Assembly (NCBI GenBank): GCA_031286615.1
Contig: JAITUA010000001.1
Coordinates: 16,237-80,236, forward strand
Reading direction: 5' to 3'
DNA: 64,000 nucleotides
Origin: Chryseobacterium sp.
GTDB taxonomy: Bacteria > Bacteroidota > Bacteroidia > Flavobacteriales > Weeksellaceae
Part shown: positions 8,221 through 17,642 of the stretch, one piece after another
Layout: each line of letters starts with the position of its first letter
How positions within the stretch are numbered: the first letter of the stretch is position 1
Translations under genes and position numbers: made by a program
Notes under the pieces: model-generated
What the model was told of the DNA's origin: nothing
Seen by the model: the letters and a program-made list of their open reading frames with translations, nothing else
Databases searched by the model: none

Positions 8221-8523
8221 TTCTTGATTAATTAACTATTTTTTATTCGGAAATATCAGTTTTAATTCAAAAAATAAAATTTAAAATGTTGTAAAGTAAT
8301 TTTGAAGCACTTTTTTATATGGATAATCACAAAAACAGATCAATGAATCTATGGAAATAACCCGAATGTATGGATTTCTTTATAGACAAGAAATTCAGCA
8401 TTATAGCCTTAAATATTGCGTTAATCCCGGAATATTTAACAAACTTTAACTCAAAAATGGCATTTATTGTGTTGATTAATGCAAGTATTTATCAGAAATT
8501 TACCACTTATTTTAAATCAAGCT

Positions 8524-9528
8524 ATGTCAGAGATATATCAAGCTGAAGATATCCGCCAATTGACGGAAAAAGTAAAAGAAAAAAATTATTTATTTACTCT
8601 TCTGAGACAGGAAATCAACAAAGTTATTATTGGGCAGGATTACATGGTAGACCGTCTTTTGGTAGGGCTTTTGGGAAATGGCCACGTTCTTTTGGAAGGA
8701 GTGCCGGGATTGGCTAAAACTCTTGCCATCAAAACGTTGGCAGATGCTGTTCATGGTGAGTTTTCAAGAATTCAGTTTACTCCGGATTTGCTTCCTGCAG
8801 ATGTAGTGGGAACCATGATTTACAATATTAAAGACAATGATTTTTCTATAAAAAAAGGTCCTGTATTCGCAAACTTTGTATTGGCGGATGAGATCAACCG
8901 TGCGCCGGCAAAAGTGCAATCTGCTCTTTTGGAGGTAATGCAGGAAAAGCAGGTGACAATTGGTGATGAAACCATGAAGCTTCCAAAGCCGTTCCTGGTA
9001 TTGGCAACTCAAAACCCGATTGATCAGGAAGGTACTTATTTGCTGCCTGAAGCACAGAGTGACCGTTTTATGCTGAAATGTACCATAGATTATCCTTCTT
9101 TTGAAGATGAAAGACAGGTAATGAGAATGGTTTCCACTTCGCATCAGCCGGCTGTGAAACCCGTAATTTCTCTTCAGGATATTGTAGATGCAAAAGAATT
9201 AATCAACCAGATTTATCTGGATGAGAAAATTGAAAAATATATTCTGGATATGGTGTTTGCAACGCGTTATCCGGAAAATTACGGTCTTTCTGAACTTAAA
9301 AATTATATCAGCTTTGGGGCTTCCCCAAGAGCATCCATTAACCTTGCTATTGCTTCAAGAGCATATGCGTTCTTAAAAGGAAGAGCATTCGTTATTCCTG
9401 AAGATGTAAAAGCATTGGCAAAAGACGTGTTGAGACACAGAATAGGTTTGACTTTCGAGGCTGAAGCAGAAGAAGTTTCATCAGAAGAAATCGTTAATAG
9501 AATTCTAGCAAAAATCCAGGCACCATAA
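8524..9528 (+). CDS. MoxR family AAA+ ATPase
   Basis: A 334-residue AAA+ ATPase. Walker A is GVPGLAKT, Walker B is FVLADEINRAP, followed by sensor-1 TQNPIDQEGTYLLPEAQ and the lid with SFGASPRASINLA. MoxR proteins act as chaperone-like ATPases that activate von Willebrand A-domain partners; the DUF58, BatA and BatB genes downstream are the expected partners. I chose the ATG at 8524 (MSEIYQAEDIRQ), since the frame's upstream extension to 8479 (MQVFIRNLPLI) is not typical of the family. It heads the Bat cluster and overlaps the next gene by one base (TAATG). Confidence 0.93.
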   Translation: MSEIYQAEDIRQLTEKVKEKNYLFTLLRQEINKVIIGQDYMVDRLLVGLLGNGHVLLEGVPGLAKTLAIKTLADAVHGEFSRIQFTPDLLPADVVGTMIYNIKDNDFSIKKGPVFANFVLADEINRAPAKVQSALLEVMQEKQVTIGDETMKLPKPFLVLATQNPIDQEGTYLLPEAQSDRFMLKCTIDYPSFEDERQVMRMVSTSHQPAVKPVISLQDIVDAKELINQIYLDEKIEKYILDMVFATRYPENYGLSELKNYISFGASPRASINLAIASRAYAFLKGRAFVIPEDVKALAKDVLRHRIGLTFEAEAEEVSSEEIVNRILAKIQAP

Positions 9529-9986
9529 TGAGTGAGGTAACAATAAGAAAAGCCGTTCTGGAAGATTGTGCTTCCATGCTGGATTTAATAAAAGAACTGG
9601 CAGAATATGAAAAAGCGTTGCATGAAGTAACAGTGACGCTGGATGAATTTATTCAGGATGGTTTTGGAAACTCTCCGGTTTGGGGAGCTTTTGTCGCAGA
9701 ATTTGAAGGTGAAATCGTTGGAATATCACTATATTACGACAGGTATTCAACATGGAAAGGAAGAAGGCTGTATCTTGAAGATCTTGTTGTGACAGAAAGG
9801 CTCAGAGGGAAACAAATCGGAAAAATGTTGTTTGATGCAACATTGGAATATGGCAAATCAAACAACTATAGCGGAATGGTGTTCCAGGTATTGAATTGGA
9901 ATGAATCGGCCATTAATTTTTATAAAAAATACAGCCCGAAGTTTGATAATGAATGGTTGAATGTATCCATTGAGTTAAAAGATTAA
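9528..9986 (+). CDS. GNAT acetyltransferase, diamine/thialysine N-acetyltransferase-like
   Basis: A 152-residue GNAT protein. The acetyl-CoA-binding motif is RLRGKQIGKMLFD (about residues 88-100), preceded by the strand RLYLEDLVV. YSTWKGRRLYLEDL closely recalls the spermidine/spermine and thialysine acetyltransferase branch, so a small primary amine is a plausible substrate. It overlaps the moxR stop codon by one base and is therefore co-translated with it, although it has no known role in the Bat system. Confidence 0.85.
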   Translation: MSEVTIRKAVLEDCASMLDLIKELAEYEKALHEVTVTLDEFIQDGFGNSPVWGAFVAEFEGEIVGISLYYDRYSTWKGRRLYLEDLVVTERLRGKQIGKMLFDATLEYGKSNNYSGMVFQVLNWNESAINFYKKYSPKFDNEWLNVSIELKD

Positions 9987-10040
9987 CTCTAAATCAGAAT
10001 CTTGCAACTCAACATTAAATATTAAATTTTAAACTCATTT

Positions 10041-10904
10041 ATGCAGATAAAAGATATTGTAAAAAAAGTAAAGCAGATTGAAATCCGTACCAGAAAAAAG
10101 ACGGAGGCTGCTTTGATGGGGCAATATCACAGCGCTTTTAAAGGGCAGGGGATGACATTCTCTGAAGTTCGTCCTTACCAGTTTGGAGATGAGATCAGAA
10201 GAATAGACTGGAATAAAACCGCAAGATTCCGTGAGCCATTCGTAAAAGTAATGGAAGAAGAAAGGGAGTTGACGATGATGCTTCTTGTTGATATTTCCGC
10301 TTCCATGGATTATGGTACGAAAGTTCAGCTGAAAAGAGAATACGTAGCCGAAATAGCAGCAAGTTTAGGATTTTCAGCAGCCGGAAACAATGATAAAGTA
10401 GGATTGATCCTGTTTGCAGATAAAGTATACAAAGTAATTCCTCCTCAAAAAGGAAGAAAACATATTCTGTCCATAATCAGTAATATTCTGACCGCAGATT
10501 ATGTTCCTGCAGAATCTAAAATAGACAAAGCAATGGAATATATGATGGGGATTTTCAAAAGGAAATCGTTGGTTTTTCTGTTTTCAGACTTTGAAGATGA
10601 ATATGATTCCAAAATGTTGAGAGTCGCTTCAAAGAAGCACCAGTTGTTGGGAATGAGGATTTTTGATGAAAAAGACAATGAAATTCCAGACGTAGGATAT
10701 GCCCGCTTACTTGATGTAGAAACCGGAAAAGAAATATGGGCCAATACTTCCAGCGCAAGATGGCGGTATACTTTTGCAGAAGCTCAAAAACAAAAGCTGA
10801 GAGCTTTGGAAGAGGATTTTGCAAGCAGTTCTGCAAGTTTTATGAACATCAATACCGGTTCAGATTATTCAAAATTGTTGTATAATTATTTTCAGAAAAA
10901 ATAA
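10041..10904 (+). CDS. DUF58 domain protein (Bat cluster)
   Basis: A 287-residue soluble protein. The N-terminal signature GQYHSAFKGQGMTFSEVRPY and GDEIRRIDWNKTARF define DUF58; a vWA-like fold follows with a MIDAS-type DISASMD near residue 90. It is the usual partner encoded after moxR in Bacteroidota and is thought to work with MoxR on BatA/BatB; the substrate is unknown. Confidence 0.92.
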   Translation: MQIKDIVKKVKQIEIRTRKKTEAALMGQYHSAFKGQGMTFSEVRPYQFGDEIRRIDWNKTARFREPFVKVMEEERELTMMLLVDISASMDYGTKVQLKREYVAEIAASLGFSAAGNNDKVGLILFADKVYKVIPPQKGRKHILSIISNILTADYVPAESKIDKAMEYMMGIFKRKSLVFLFSDFEDEYDSKMLRVASKKHQLLGMRIFDEKDNEIPDVGYARLLDVETGKEIWANTSSARWRYTFAEAQKQKLRALEEDFASSSASFMNINTGSDYSKLLYNYFQKK

Positions 10905-10960
10905 CACAGGGTTCAGCCCGTAACTAAAAACATGAGGCAATTGCCTTTATTATTTTAACA

Positions 10961-11857
10961 TTGAGAAAAATACTTTTAATATTATCTTTTCTGATCTGTG
11001 CGAATGCTTTTTCACAGATATTATCCTCTAACGTAGAAAAGAAAACTCTCGCTCTTGGAGAAACCAATCATATTACCATAAAGATTGATAACCTTAATGA
11101 GCAGCAGGTAACTTCCGCTCCGAAAAATGAGCTGCTTCCTTTTCACTTTGAAGAAACCAAAGACAGCATCGGACAGACTGCCAATTCCTACGAAAGAAAG
11201 ATTGAATTTGCTGTTTTTGATGAAGGAAAATTCACCATTCCGGAACTGGAGTTCAAAGTAGGAGATAAAGTGCTTAAAACCATTCCTTATGAGATAGATG
11301 TCATTAATACTGCTCAAAAAGCAGATCAGATCAATGATATCATGGGGAATAAGCAGGTGAAACTTGAAGCTAAAGATTATTGGGAGCTTTACAAGTTTTA
11401 TATTCTGGCAGCATTGGCAGGTATTGCTATAATCATTGCAATTATTATGATTGTAAAATGGGGAAGGAAATCAAAAAGCTCTCCTGTGGTGGCTACCAAT
11501 CAAACTTTGAAAGAACTTGATTCCCTTAAAAAGAAAAAATATATTGAAGGAGGAAACTTCCGTTCATTCTATGTTGAACTGATCGATATTTCCAGAACAT
11601 TCATTACCAAACAATATCACCTTCCTGCAGATGTTCTTCTTACAGATGACCTTATTGATGTCATGAAAAAGAACAATACAATTTCGCAGGATAATGAAAA
11701 AATAATAGAAGATGTATTCCTGAGAGGAGATCTGGTGAAATTTGCCAAAACCTTTCCTGATCAGAATACGATGGAGACCGATTTTGCCAATATCAGAGAT
11801 TTTGTGAAAAGATCATCCAAAGATTTAGAATTCGAAAACTTAAGAAAGGATGTTTAA
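10961..11857 (+). CDS. Membrane-anchored Bat-cluster protein of unknown function
   Basis: A 298-residue protein with a signal peptide ending NAFSQ, a beta-rich periplasmic domain (about 20-140), one membrane helix (FYILAALAGIAIIIAIIMIV, about 147-166) and a helical cytoplasmic domain (about 180-298). The layout recalls a short BatD-like domain fused to a DUF4381-like tail, and it occupies the same place between the DUF58 and batA genes. The start is a TTG at 10961; no ATG gives the complete signal peptide. It overlaps batA by eight bases. Confidence 0.75.
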   Translation: MRKILLILSFLICANAFSQILSSNVEKKTLALGETNHITIKIDNLNEQQVTSAPKNELLPFHFEETKDSIGQTANSYERKIEFAVFDEGKFTIPELEFKVGDKVLKTIPYEIDVINTAQKADQINDIMGNKQVKLEAKDYWELYKFYILAALAGIAIIIAIIMIVKWGRKSKSSPVVATNQTLKELDSLKKKKYIEGGNFRSFYVELIDISRTFITKQYHLPADVLLTDDLIDVMKKNNTISQDNEKIIEDVFLRGDLVKFAKTFPDQNTMETDFANIRDFVKRSSKDLEFENLRKDV

Positions 11858-12842
11858 TTTTGAGTTTTACAGCCCGTGGTTCTTATTGCTTTTTCTTTTG
11901 TTTATTCCGCTTTTTATTAAAGATGCCGGAAAACGGAAAAGAAAAGGTATAAAAGTACCTACCGTAAAAAATATGGATCACAGCGATGGAATCCAGGGCG
12001 TACTTTTTTTGCTGAAAATTTCAAAGTATATCATTCTTACTGCTTTGATCATTGCTATGGCCAGACCGAGAACGTTTACGATTTCTCAGGACAGAGATGA
12101 TACAAAAGGAGTGGATATTATGCTGTCCATTGACGTTTCTCTAAGTATGCTTGCGAAAGATCTGAATCCCGACAGAATTACAGCATTGAAAGATATTGCT
12201 GTGAAATTTGTTCAGAAACGTCCCAATGACAGAATAGGAGTTGTAGCATATGCTGCAGAAGCTTTTACGAAAGTTCCGGTAACCTCAGACCATCAGGTAG
12301 TTATTGACGAAATTAAAAACCTGAATTCTGCTGGTCTTGAACCAGGTACAGCCATTGGAGAAGGTCTTTCCGTTGCAGTGAATCATTTGGTTAAAAGCAA
12401 AGCCAAAAGTAAGGTGGTCATCCTGATGACGGATGGGGTAAGTAATATTCAGAATGCTATTCCTCCGCAGGTTGCTGCTGAACTGGCAAAAAATAATAAT
12501 ATAAAGGTATATGCAATCGGAATCGGAACCAATGGGTATGCTCTGATGCCGACATCACAGGACATTTTTGGCGACCTTATCTTCACGGAAACCGAAGTGA
12601 CCATTGATGAAAATACATTGAAAGAAATTGCACAGACTACGGGAGGAAAATACTTCAGAGCAACCTCAAACAGTAGTCTTGAAGAAGTATATAATGAGAT
12701 TAACCAACTGGAAAAATCTGATGTGAAAGTTTCCAAACTATACAATTATGAAGAATATTTTAAGATATTTCTTTGGATTGCTTTAGGAATGTTGGTATTT
12801 GACGCATTGTTGAGATGGGTGTTTTATAAAATTTTAAGCTGA
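11850..12842 (+). CDS. batA: BatA, von Willebrand factor A membrane protein
   Basis: A 330-residue protein with two N-terminal membrane helices, a vWA domain with the MIDAS motif DVSLS near residue 92 and a second metal-site loop at TDG, and a C-terminal membrane helix (IFLWIALGMLVFDALLRWVF). Bat proteins were described in Bacteroides as helping aerotolerance and in Leptospira as stress-related; the molecular task is unclear. The stop overlaps the batB start by one base (TGATG), indicating translational coupling. Confidence 0.92.
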   Translation: MFNFEFYSPWFLLLFLLFIPLFIKDAGKRKRKGIKVPTVKNMDHSDGIQGVLFLLKISKYIILTALIIAMARPRTFTISQDRDDTKGVDIMLSIDVSLSMLAKDLNPDRITALKDIAVKFVQKRPNDRIGVVAYAAEAFTKVPVTSDHQVVIDEIKNLNSAGLEPGTAIGEGLSVAVNHLVKSKAKSKVVILMTDGVSNIQNAIPPQVAAELAKNNNIKVYAIGIGTNGYALMPTSQDIFGDLIFTETEVTIDENTLKEIAQTTGGKYFRATSNSSLEEVYNEINQLEKSDVKVSKLYNYEEYFKIFLWIALGMLVFDALLRWVFYKILS

Positions 12843-13849
12843 TGAGTTGGTCTTTAGGAAATTATTGGTATTTATTTTTACTGTTGCTTCTGCCGCTGTT
12901 AGCTACTTTTTTGATTCGTTTTTTAAAATGGAGAAACAGAAGAAGGGAAATTTTTGCAGCCAGCCAGTTCCACGATAACTTATTTGAAAAGAGATCAGGA
13001 TTTACGAAGTTTTTTCCTGCATTATATTTATTAGGAACATTGTTTCTGATATTTTCCATCATTGATCTTTTGAATGGTTCGGAAGAGGTGAAAAGTACTC
13101 AGAAGCTGAACAATGTAATCTTTATGCTGGATGTATCCAACTCTATGAATGCTGAGGATATAGACCCGAGTCGTCTTACAGAAGCTAAGAACCTGATGAC
13201 GGCTACGATGAAGAAAATGAATAATGATAAAGTAGGTATTGTCATCTTTGCCGGACACGCAATGTCTATCATGCCTCTTACAACAGATTATAATTCTGCA
13301 GAGACTTACATCAGCGGTATTGAAACCAATTCTATGCAGATTCAGGGGACAGATTTTCTGAAAGGGATGCAGGCGGCTGCAGATAAATTTAAAAATGTAA
13401 GCAAAGGATCCAGAAAAGTAATCTTGCTAAGTGATGGTGAAGATAACGAAGGAAATGATAATGCTGCGATAAGACTGGCGAATAAAGAAGGGATAAGCAT
13501 TACTTCCGTAGGAATTGGTACAGATGAAGGAGCTCCGGTTCCTGAATATGTATTTGGACAGCTGATGGGGTACAAAACAGATGTGAACGGAGGAACAGTT
13601 ATCTCAAAGAGACAGACTGAAGCCTTAAAGAAAATGGCAGAATCTACAGACGGAACTTATATTGACGGCAATAATATCAATGAAGCACCGGACAGAATTG
13701 TGGATGCAGTTAATAAAAAGTCCGCAGGTGCTGAAACCATGGTGAAATCACAAAATGCCATTCATTATTATCAATATTTCCTTGGAGTATCTATTCTGTT
13801 TTTCTTTCTAATTTATATTTTTAATCCTAAAAAGGATTTTAATGTGTAG
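12842..13849 (+). CDS. batB: BatB, von Willebrand factor A membrane protein
   Basis: A 335-residue paralogue of BatA with the same layout: N-terminal helices, vWA domain with MIDAS DVSNS near residue 98 and LLSDGEDNEG, and a C-terminal helix YFLGVSILFFFLIYIF. In Leptospira and Bacteroides BatA and BatB are thought to form a complex activated by MoxR. A hairpin (13846-13877) starts at its stop codon, so downstream batC and batD may be partly uncoupled from it. Confidence 0.92.
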   Translation: MSWSLGNYWYLFLLLLLPLLATFLIRFLKWRNRRREIFAASQFHDNLFEKRSGFTKFFPALYLLGTLFLIFSIIDLLNGSEEVKSTQKLNNVIFMLDVSNSMNAEDIDPSRLTEAKNLMTATMKKMNNDKVGIVIFAGHAMSIMPLTTDYNSAETYISGIETNSMQIQGTDFLKGMQAAADKFKNVSKGSRKVILLSDGEDNEGNDNAAIRLANKEGISITSVGIGTDEGAPVPEYVFGQLMGYKTDVNGGTVISKRQTEALKKMAESTDGTYIDGNNINEAPDRIVDAVNKKSAGAETMVKSQNAIHYYQYFLGVSILFFFLIYIFNPKKDFNV

Positions 13850-13877
13850 ATTTCCTCTTATATAGAAGAAATTCTAC
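13846..13877 (+). promoter_or_regulatory. Hairpin between batB and batC
   Basis: GTAGATTTCCTCT pairs with AGAAGAAATTCTAC apart from small bulges, and its 5' arm includes the batB stop codon. No T-run follows, so it looks like an mRNA stability or processing element rather than a terminator. Confidence 0.4.
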
Positions 13878-13933
13878 AAGTACTTTAACCGAACTTTAAC
13901 AAATAAAACTCTGTTTCTTAACATATAAAGGAA

Positions 13934-13941
13934 TAATTTTG
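13934..13941 (+). promoter_or_regulatory. Promoter -7 box in front of batC
   Basis: TAATTTTG matches the Bacteroidota -7 consensus TAnnTTTG and ends six bases before the batC ATG. I see no good -33 TTTG. A transcript from here would be nearly leaderless. Confidence 0.4.
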
Positions 13942-13947
13942 CAAGTG

Positions 13948-14691
13948 ATGAATACTAAAATCATATTTTTATCGTTTATTGTTGTCATCTCATTCTCAGG
14001 CTTCTTGTTTGGGCAGGAAAACTACAGAAATTTAGTTCATGAAGGCAATCAGAAATTTGACGGTAAAGATTATGACGGAGCCTCCTCAAAATATATGGAA
14101 GCCATAAAATCCAATGATAAAGATTTTACTGCTCATTATAATATGGGGAATGCACTCTATAAAAGTAAAAAATACGAAGAGGCAAAGACGGAATTTGAAA
14201 AAGCAGAGAAACTTTCACAGACACTTCCCGATAAAACTGCCGCTCTTCATAATTTAGGGAATGCTTATATGCAGATGAATCAGCCGGAAAAAGCTGCTGA
14301 TTTTTATAAGAAAGCTCTGAAGCAGGATCCCTACAGTGAGGTAACCAGAAAAAATTATGAGATTGCCAAGCTGAAAGAGAAAGAAAAACAACAACAAAAG
14401 AACCAGGAGAATAACTCAGGAAAAGGCGGCGGCGGAAATGATCAGAACAAAGGTGAAGATCAGAAAGGCGACAAAGACAAAAAACAGGATCAGGGAAATG
14501 GCCCGCAGAACGAAGGTAAAAGCGACCAAGGTGATAATCCTAAGCAGAATCAGAATAATGAAGGCAGAATGCCTAAGAATCTTGAAAATGCGATCTTAGA
14601 TAAAATAAACGAAAAAGAAAAAGAAACCGCCAGAAGAATTTTAAACAAAAATTCTTATTCGATGCCTGAAAGCAACGAGAAAGATTGGTGA
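13948..14691 (+). CDS. batC: BatC, TPR-repeat protein
   Basis: A 247-residue secreted protein: signal peptide (ending FLFGQ), then three tetratricopeptide repeats (about 25-145; FTAHYNMGNALYKSKKYEEA and AALHNLGNAYMQMNQPEKAA are clear repeats), then a low-complexity linker rich in Gly, Asn, Gln and Lys (about 155-205) and a short charged helix at the end. It is likely a periplasmic scaffold for the Bat complex. I use the ATG at 13948 (MNTKIIFLSF); a TTG nine bases upstream would fall inside the promoter box. Confidence 0.88.
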   Translation: MNTKIIFLSFIVVISFSGFLFGQENYRNLVHEGNQKFDGKDYDGASSKYMEAIKSNDKDFTAHYNMGNALYKSKKYEEAKTEFEKAEKLSQTLPDKTAALHNLGNAYMQMNQPEKAADFYKKALKQDPYSEVTRKNYEIAKLKEKEKQQQKNQENNSGKGGGGNDQNKGEDQKGDKDKKQDQGNGPQNEGKSDQGDNPKQNQNNEGRMPKNLENAILDKINEKEKETARRILNKNSYSMPESNEKDW

Positions 14692-16430
14692 TGCAGCACA
14701 AATTGATTTACATATTGCTTACCCTCGCATCCGTAATTACTTACGGACAGGTAAATCTTACTCTGGATGCTGATAAATCCGAGTATGGAGGGAAAGATAT
14801 TGTAAACCTTACCATCGTTCTTGAACTTAACGGAAGTGACCTTGTACAACAGACAGGTTTCCAGCTTCCGGATCTTTCAAAATTTAATATCATAGGAAGC
14901 GGATCTGTTACCAATACCGTGATTGATCCTGCAACCAATACTTTAATTACCCAAAAAGTATCCAGAATTGCCCTTGAACCTAAGAAAAAAGGGAAAATAA
15001 AAATCGGTTCAGTTCTGGTTACCGTAAACAACAGAATCTATAAAACAGAACCTTTCGATGTCAATATCCGTGATATTGTTGATAGAAGATCATTAGCTGC
15101 CAATACATCCAATGATGTCTATCTGAATATGGAAATTGATGATCGGGAAGTCTACCAGGATCAGCCTACAGTAGCTGTTCTGAGAGTATACTCAAGAAAT
15201 ATGGATAACCTGAGAAAGGTGAAAAATATCCATCTTCCGCAGCAGGATAATATCAATGTACATCCGATCAATTTTGATAAATCTGAGATAGATCCGTCCG
15301 GATATGGAAATATGCCTTCACAGGTGCTGGCCATGTTTATGGTATTTCCTAATGAAGCCGGATATGTGGAAGTTCCCGGGGTGTCAGCTTCTGTAAGTAC
15401 CTATTCCAATAAAACGAAGATTGTTTCCAATAAAGTAAAAATCAATGTAAGGAAGCTTCCGGAAGGAGCGCCTGAGTATTTTAAAAATGCAGTCGGAAAC
15501 TTTAATGTCAACGTATACAATGCTTCCAAAGAAAAGCCTGAAGCAAAGAAACCTTTGAATATTGTAGTAAAGGTTTCAGGAGAAGGAAATTTACCGGACA
15601 TGGAACTTCCTAAAATTGCAGCATCTCCGGATTATGAAATCTTTCCTCCGAAAATTACCTCTAAAGTTTCTCCGGGAACTGCAGGAATGAAGGGTGAGAT
15701 TTTGGCTAATTATGTCATTATTCCAAAAAAATCAGGAGCAATCTCTATTAAAACTGAACAATTTGCTTTCTTTAATCCTGAAAACAAAGAATATGTAGAT
15801 CTGGGACAAAAAACACTGGATTTGAATGCTTTTTCTCACGATCAAATCCTGGAAGCCCGTTCTACAGTAGAAAAGGTAAATGAGTATACCAATAACCTTC
15901 TGGAGACGGTGAATACACCGGTTTTAAAAACGACTTCATTTAAAGTAAAAGAAAAAAGTAAATTCCACTGGAATATTCTTTTAACGAATATTGCTATTCT
16001 GATCAGCTTATTTGTTGCTTATCTGTTATTTAAAAATTGGCAAAAAAAACGTACATTAGTTAGGGAAACTGCACCTTCAAAACCTTTAGGTTCAGTGGCT
16101 GAAACAGAAAAAGAGATCAGAGAATTGCTGAAAACAGATATCAATGATTATTTCGGATATCTGGAAAATCTTAAAGATAACGATGAGTACGAAAAGTTCT
16201 TTGCAACATTGGAAGAATTGGATCAGGAAGTGAGAAGCCAGTATTTCCAAGGCTCTGCTGCAGAGTTTAAGACTTTTCTTGAAAAGCACAAAGGTGCTTC
16301 AGTTGCAGAAGAATACAACAAATTGCAGCAGAGAGTTCAGATGGAAAAATACAATCCTGTGAAATCTGCTGATGCACTTGAAGAACTTTTGAAAACAATT
16401 GTTAATTTGTATTCACAAATTAGCAAATAG
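14691..16430 (+). CDS. batD: BatD family protein
   Basis: A 579-residue protein with signal peptide (MQHKLIYILLTLASVITYGQ), a long beta-sandwich periplasmic region of the BatD family (about 20-425), one membrane helix (ILLTNIAILISLFVAYLLF) and a helical cytoplasmic tail. The start at 14691 shares one base with the batC stop (TGATG). It probably completes the inner-membrane Bat assembly. Confidence 0.9.
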   Translation: MQHKLIYILLTLASVITYGQVNLTLDADKSEYGGKDIVNLTIVLELNGSDLVQQTGFQLPDLSKFNIIGSGSVTNTVIDPATNTLITQKVSRIALEPKKKGKIKIGSVLVTVNNRIYKTEPFDVNIRDIVDRRSLAANTSNDVYLNMEIDDREVYQDQPTVAVLRVYSRNMDNLRKVKNIHLPQQDNINVHPINFDKSEIDPSGYGNMPSQVLAMFMVFPNEAGYVEVPGVSASVSTYSNKTKIVSNKVKINVRKLPEGAPEYFKNAVGNFNVNVYNASKEKPEAKKPLNIVVKVSGEGNLPDMELPKIAASPDYEIFPPKITSKVSPGTAGMKGEILANYVIIPKKSGAISIKTEQFAFFNPENKEYVDLGQKTLDLNAFSHDQILEARSTVEKVNEYTNNLLETVNTPVLKTTSFKVKEKSKFHWNILLTNIAILISLFVAYLLFKNWQKKRTLVRETAPSKPLGSVAETEKEIRELLKTDINDYFGYLENLKDNDEYEKFFATLEELDQEVRSQYFQGSAAEFKTFLEKHKGASVAEEYNKLQQRVQMEKYNPVKSADALEELLKTIVNLYSQISK

Positions 16431-16474
16431 TCAGTTTATTTTCATATTTTTGCGAAATTTTTAATTACAAAGAG

Positions 16475-17077
16475 ATGGAAATTTTTGATGGTTTCTCTAT
16501 TAAAGAGGTCGTTACCAGCTTTATGGTTCTTTTTGCCGTTATCGATATTATCGGCTCAGTTCCCATTATAGTAAGTCTTCAACAGAAGTTTGGACAGATT
16601 GAGGCCGGAAAGGCTGCAATCACTGCTGGTGCTATTATGATTGTTTTCCTTTTCGTAGGAAATAAGATTCTTAAACTTATTGGAGTAGACGTAAATTCTT
16701 TTGCCATTGCCGGTGCTTTTGTGATTTTTGTCATAGCCCTGGAAATGATTTTAGGAATTGAAATTAATAAAACAACTGAAGCAAAGGCCGCATCTATTGT
16801 ACCCATCGCATTTCCGCTGGTTGCAGGTGCTGGAACTTTAACTACAGCACTGTCTCTGAGAGCTGAATTTCATGATATTAATATTATCTTCGGAATTATT
16901 CTTAATACAATTTTCGTATATTTGGTGCTGAAATCAGCGAAATGGTTGGAGCGAAAAATTGGGGATGCTACTTTAATGATCCTTCAGAAAGTTTTCGGAA
17001 TTATCCTTTTGGCAATTTCAATTAAATTATTCACCGCAAATTTTGCCCAGTTGGTGCAGAATTATATTAATTTTTAA
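16475..17077 (+). CDS. MarC family integral membrane protein
   Basis: A 200-residue protein with six hydrophobic segments. FAVIDIIGSVPIIVSL at the start and IVPIAFPLVAGAGTLTT in the middle are the two signature loops of the MarC/UPF0056 family, whose transport function is unknown. A TATTTTTG box at 16445-16452 lies 22 bases before the ATG, so it may have its own promoter downstream of batD. Confidence 0.9.
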   Translation: MEIFDGFSIKEVVTSFMVLFAVIDIIGSVPIIVSLQQKFGQIEAGKAAITAGAIMIVFLFVGNKILKLIGVDVNSFAIAGAFVIFVIALEMILGIEINKTTEAKAASIVPIAFPLVAGAGTLTTALSLRAEFHDINIIFGIILNTIFVYLVLKSAKWLERKIGDATLMILQKVFGIILLAISIKLFTANFAQLVQNYINF

Positions 17078-17082
17078 GAGTC

Positions 17083-17283
17083 ATGAAGAAGTTTTATAAA
17101 GTATTTTTAGTACTGTTTATTGTATTCATCGCCATCAATCTTTATGCGATCAACTGGCAGACAACAGATATCTTAGGAGATGAAGATAACGTAAGATTTA
17201 TATTTTCAGCATCAGCAGCTGCAATAGGTCTTATCCTGCTTTTTGTAATGGATACGTGGAGTAGAATTGGCGTAAAAAAATAA
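17083..17283 (+). CDS. Small two-helix membrane protein
   Basis: A 66-residue protein beginning MKKFYKVFLVLFIVFIAINL with two membrane helices separated by an acidic loop (LGDEDNVRF). It starts five bases after marC and is followed by a terminator, so it is the last gene of that transcript. I recognise no named family. Confidence 0.75.
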   Translation: MKKFYKVFLVLFIVFIAINLYAINWQTTDILGDEDNVRFIFSASAAAIGLILLFVMDTWSRIGVKK

Positions 17284-17309
17284 ATTGAATCTTTTCAATA
17301 TAGATACTG

Positions 17310-17339
17310 ACCTCTTTCTTTTTGAAGGAGGTTTTTTTT
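17310..17339 (+). terminator. Terminator after marC and the small membrane gene
   Basis: ACCTCTTTC pairs with GAAGGAGGT (one mismatch) and eight T follow directly. Confidence 0.75.
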
Positions 17340-17414
17340 GTTTTTAGGGATTAGTTTATAGGTGGCGGGTAGCAGGGGATTGTTGCTATTAGATTTCAAT
17401 ATTGTTCGTTATAT

Positions 17415-17477
17415 CAATAGGAGCGGGCTTTAGCCCACTTAAATAAATTACAAAATTCCAAAGGCTTTAGCCAAAAC
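17415..17477. repeat. REP-like palindromic repeat, copy 1
   Basis: CAATAGGAGCGGGCTTTAGC begins a unit of 63 bases containing GGGCTTTAGCCC and GGCTTTAGCC cores. Related units are at 44488-44518, 49643-49775 and 60337-60398. The remainder of the 359-base gap (17284-17642) holds the upstream terminator and otherwise nothing I can interpret. Confidence 0.75.
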
Positions 17478-17642
17478 ATATATGACAACGCAACATTCGC
17501 CGAGTTTTATATAAATAACGCTGAAATTATTCCCAAAGGCGCTACACTCTGCGAAGAAAATATAGGTAAATACCTTTATTTATGAAAAGATGTGAGATCT
17601 GTGGTTAAATACAAACTAACGGGTGAGAAACTGTCCAAACCA

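Noticed and set aside
7993-8235. An 80-codon plus-strand frame upstream of moxR
   Set aside because: Its 3' part is a 15-pair terminator hairpin and the protein looks random; I favour a small RNA.
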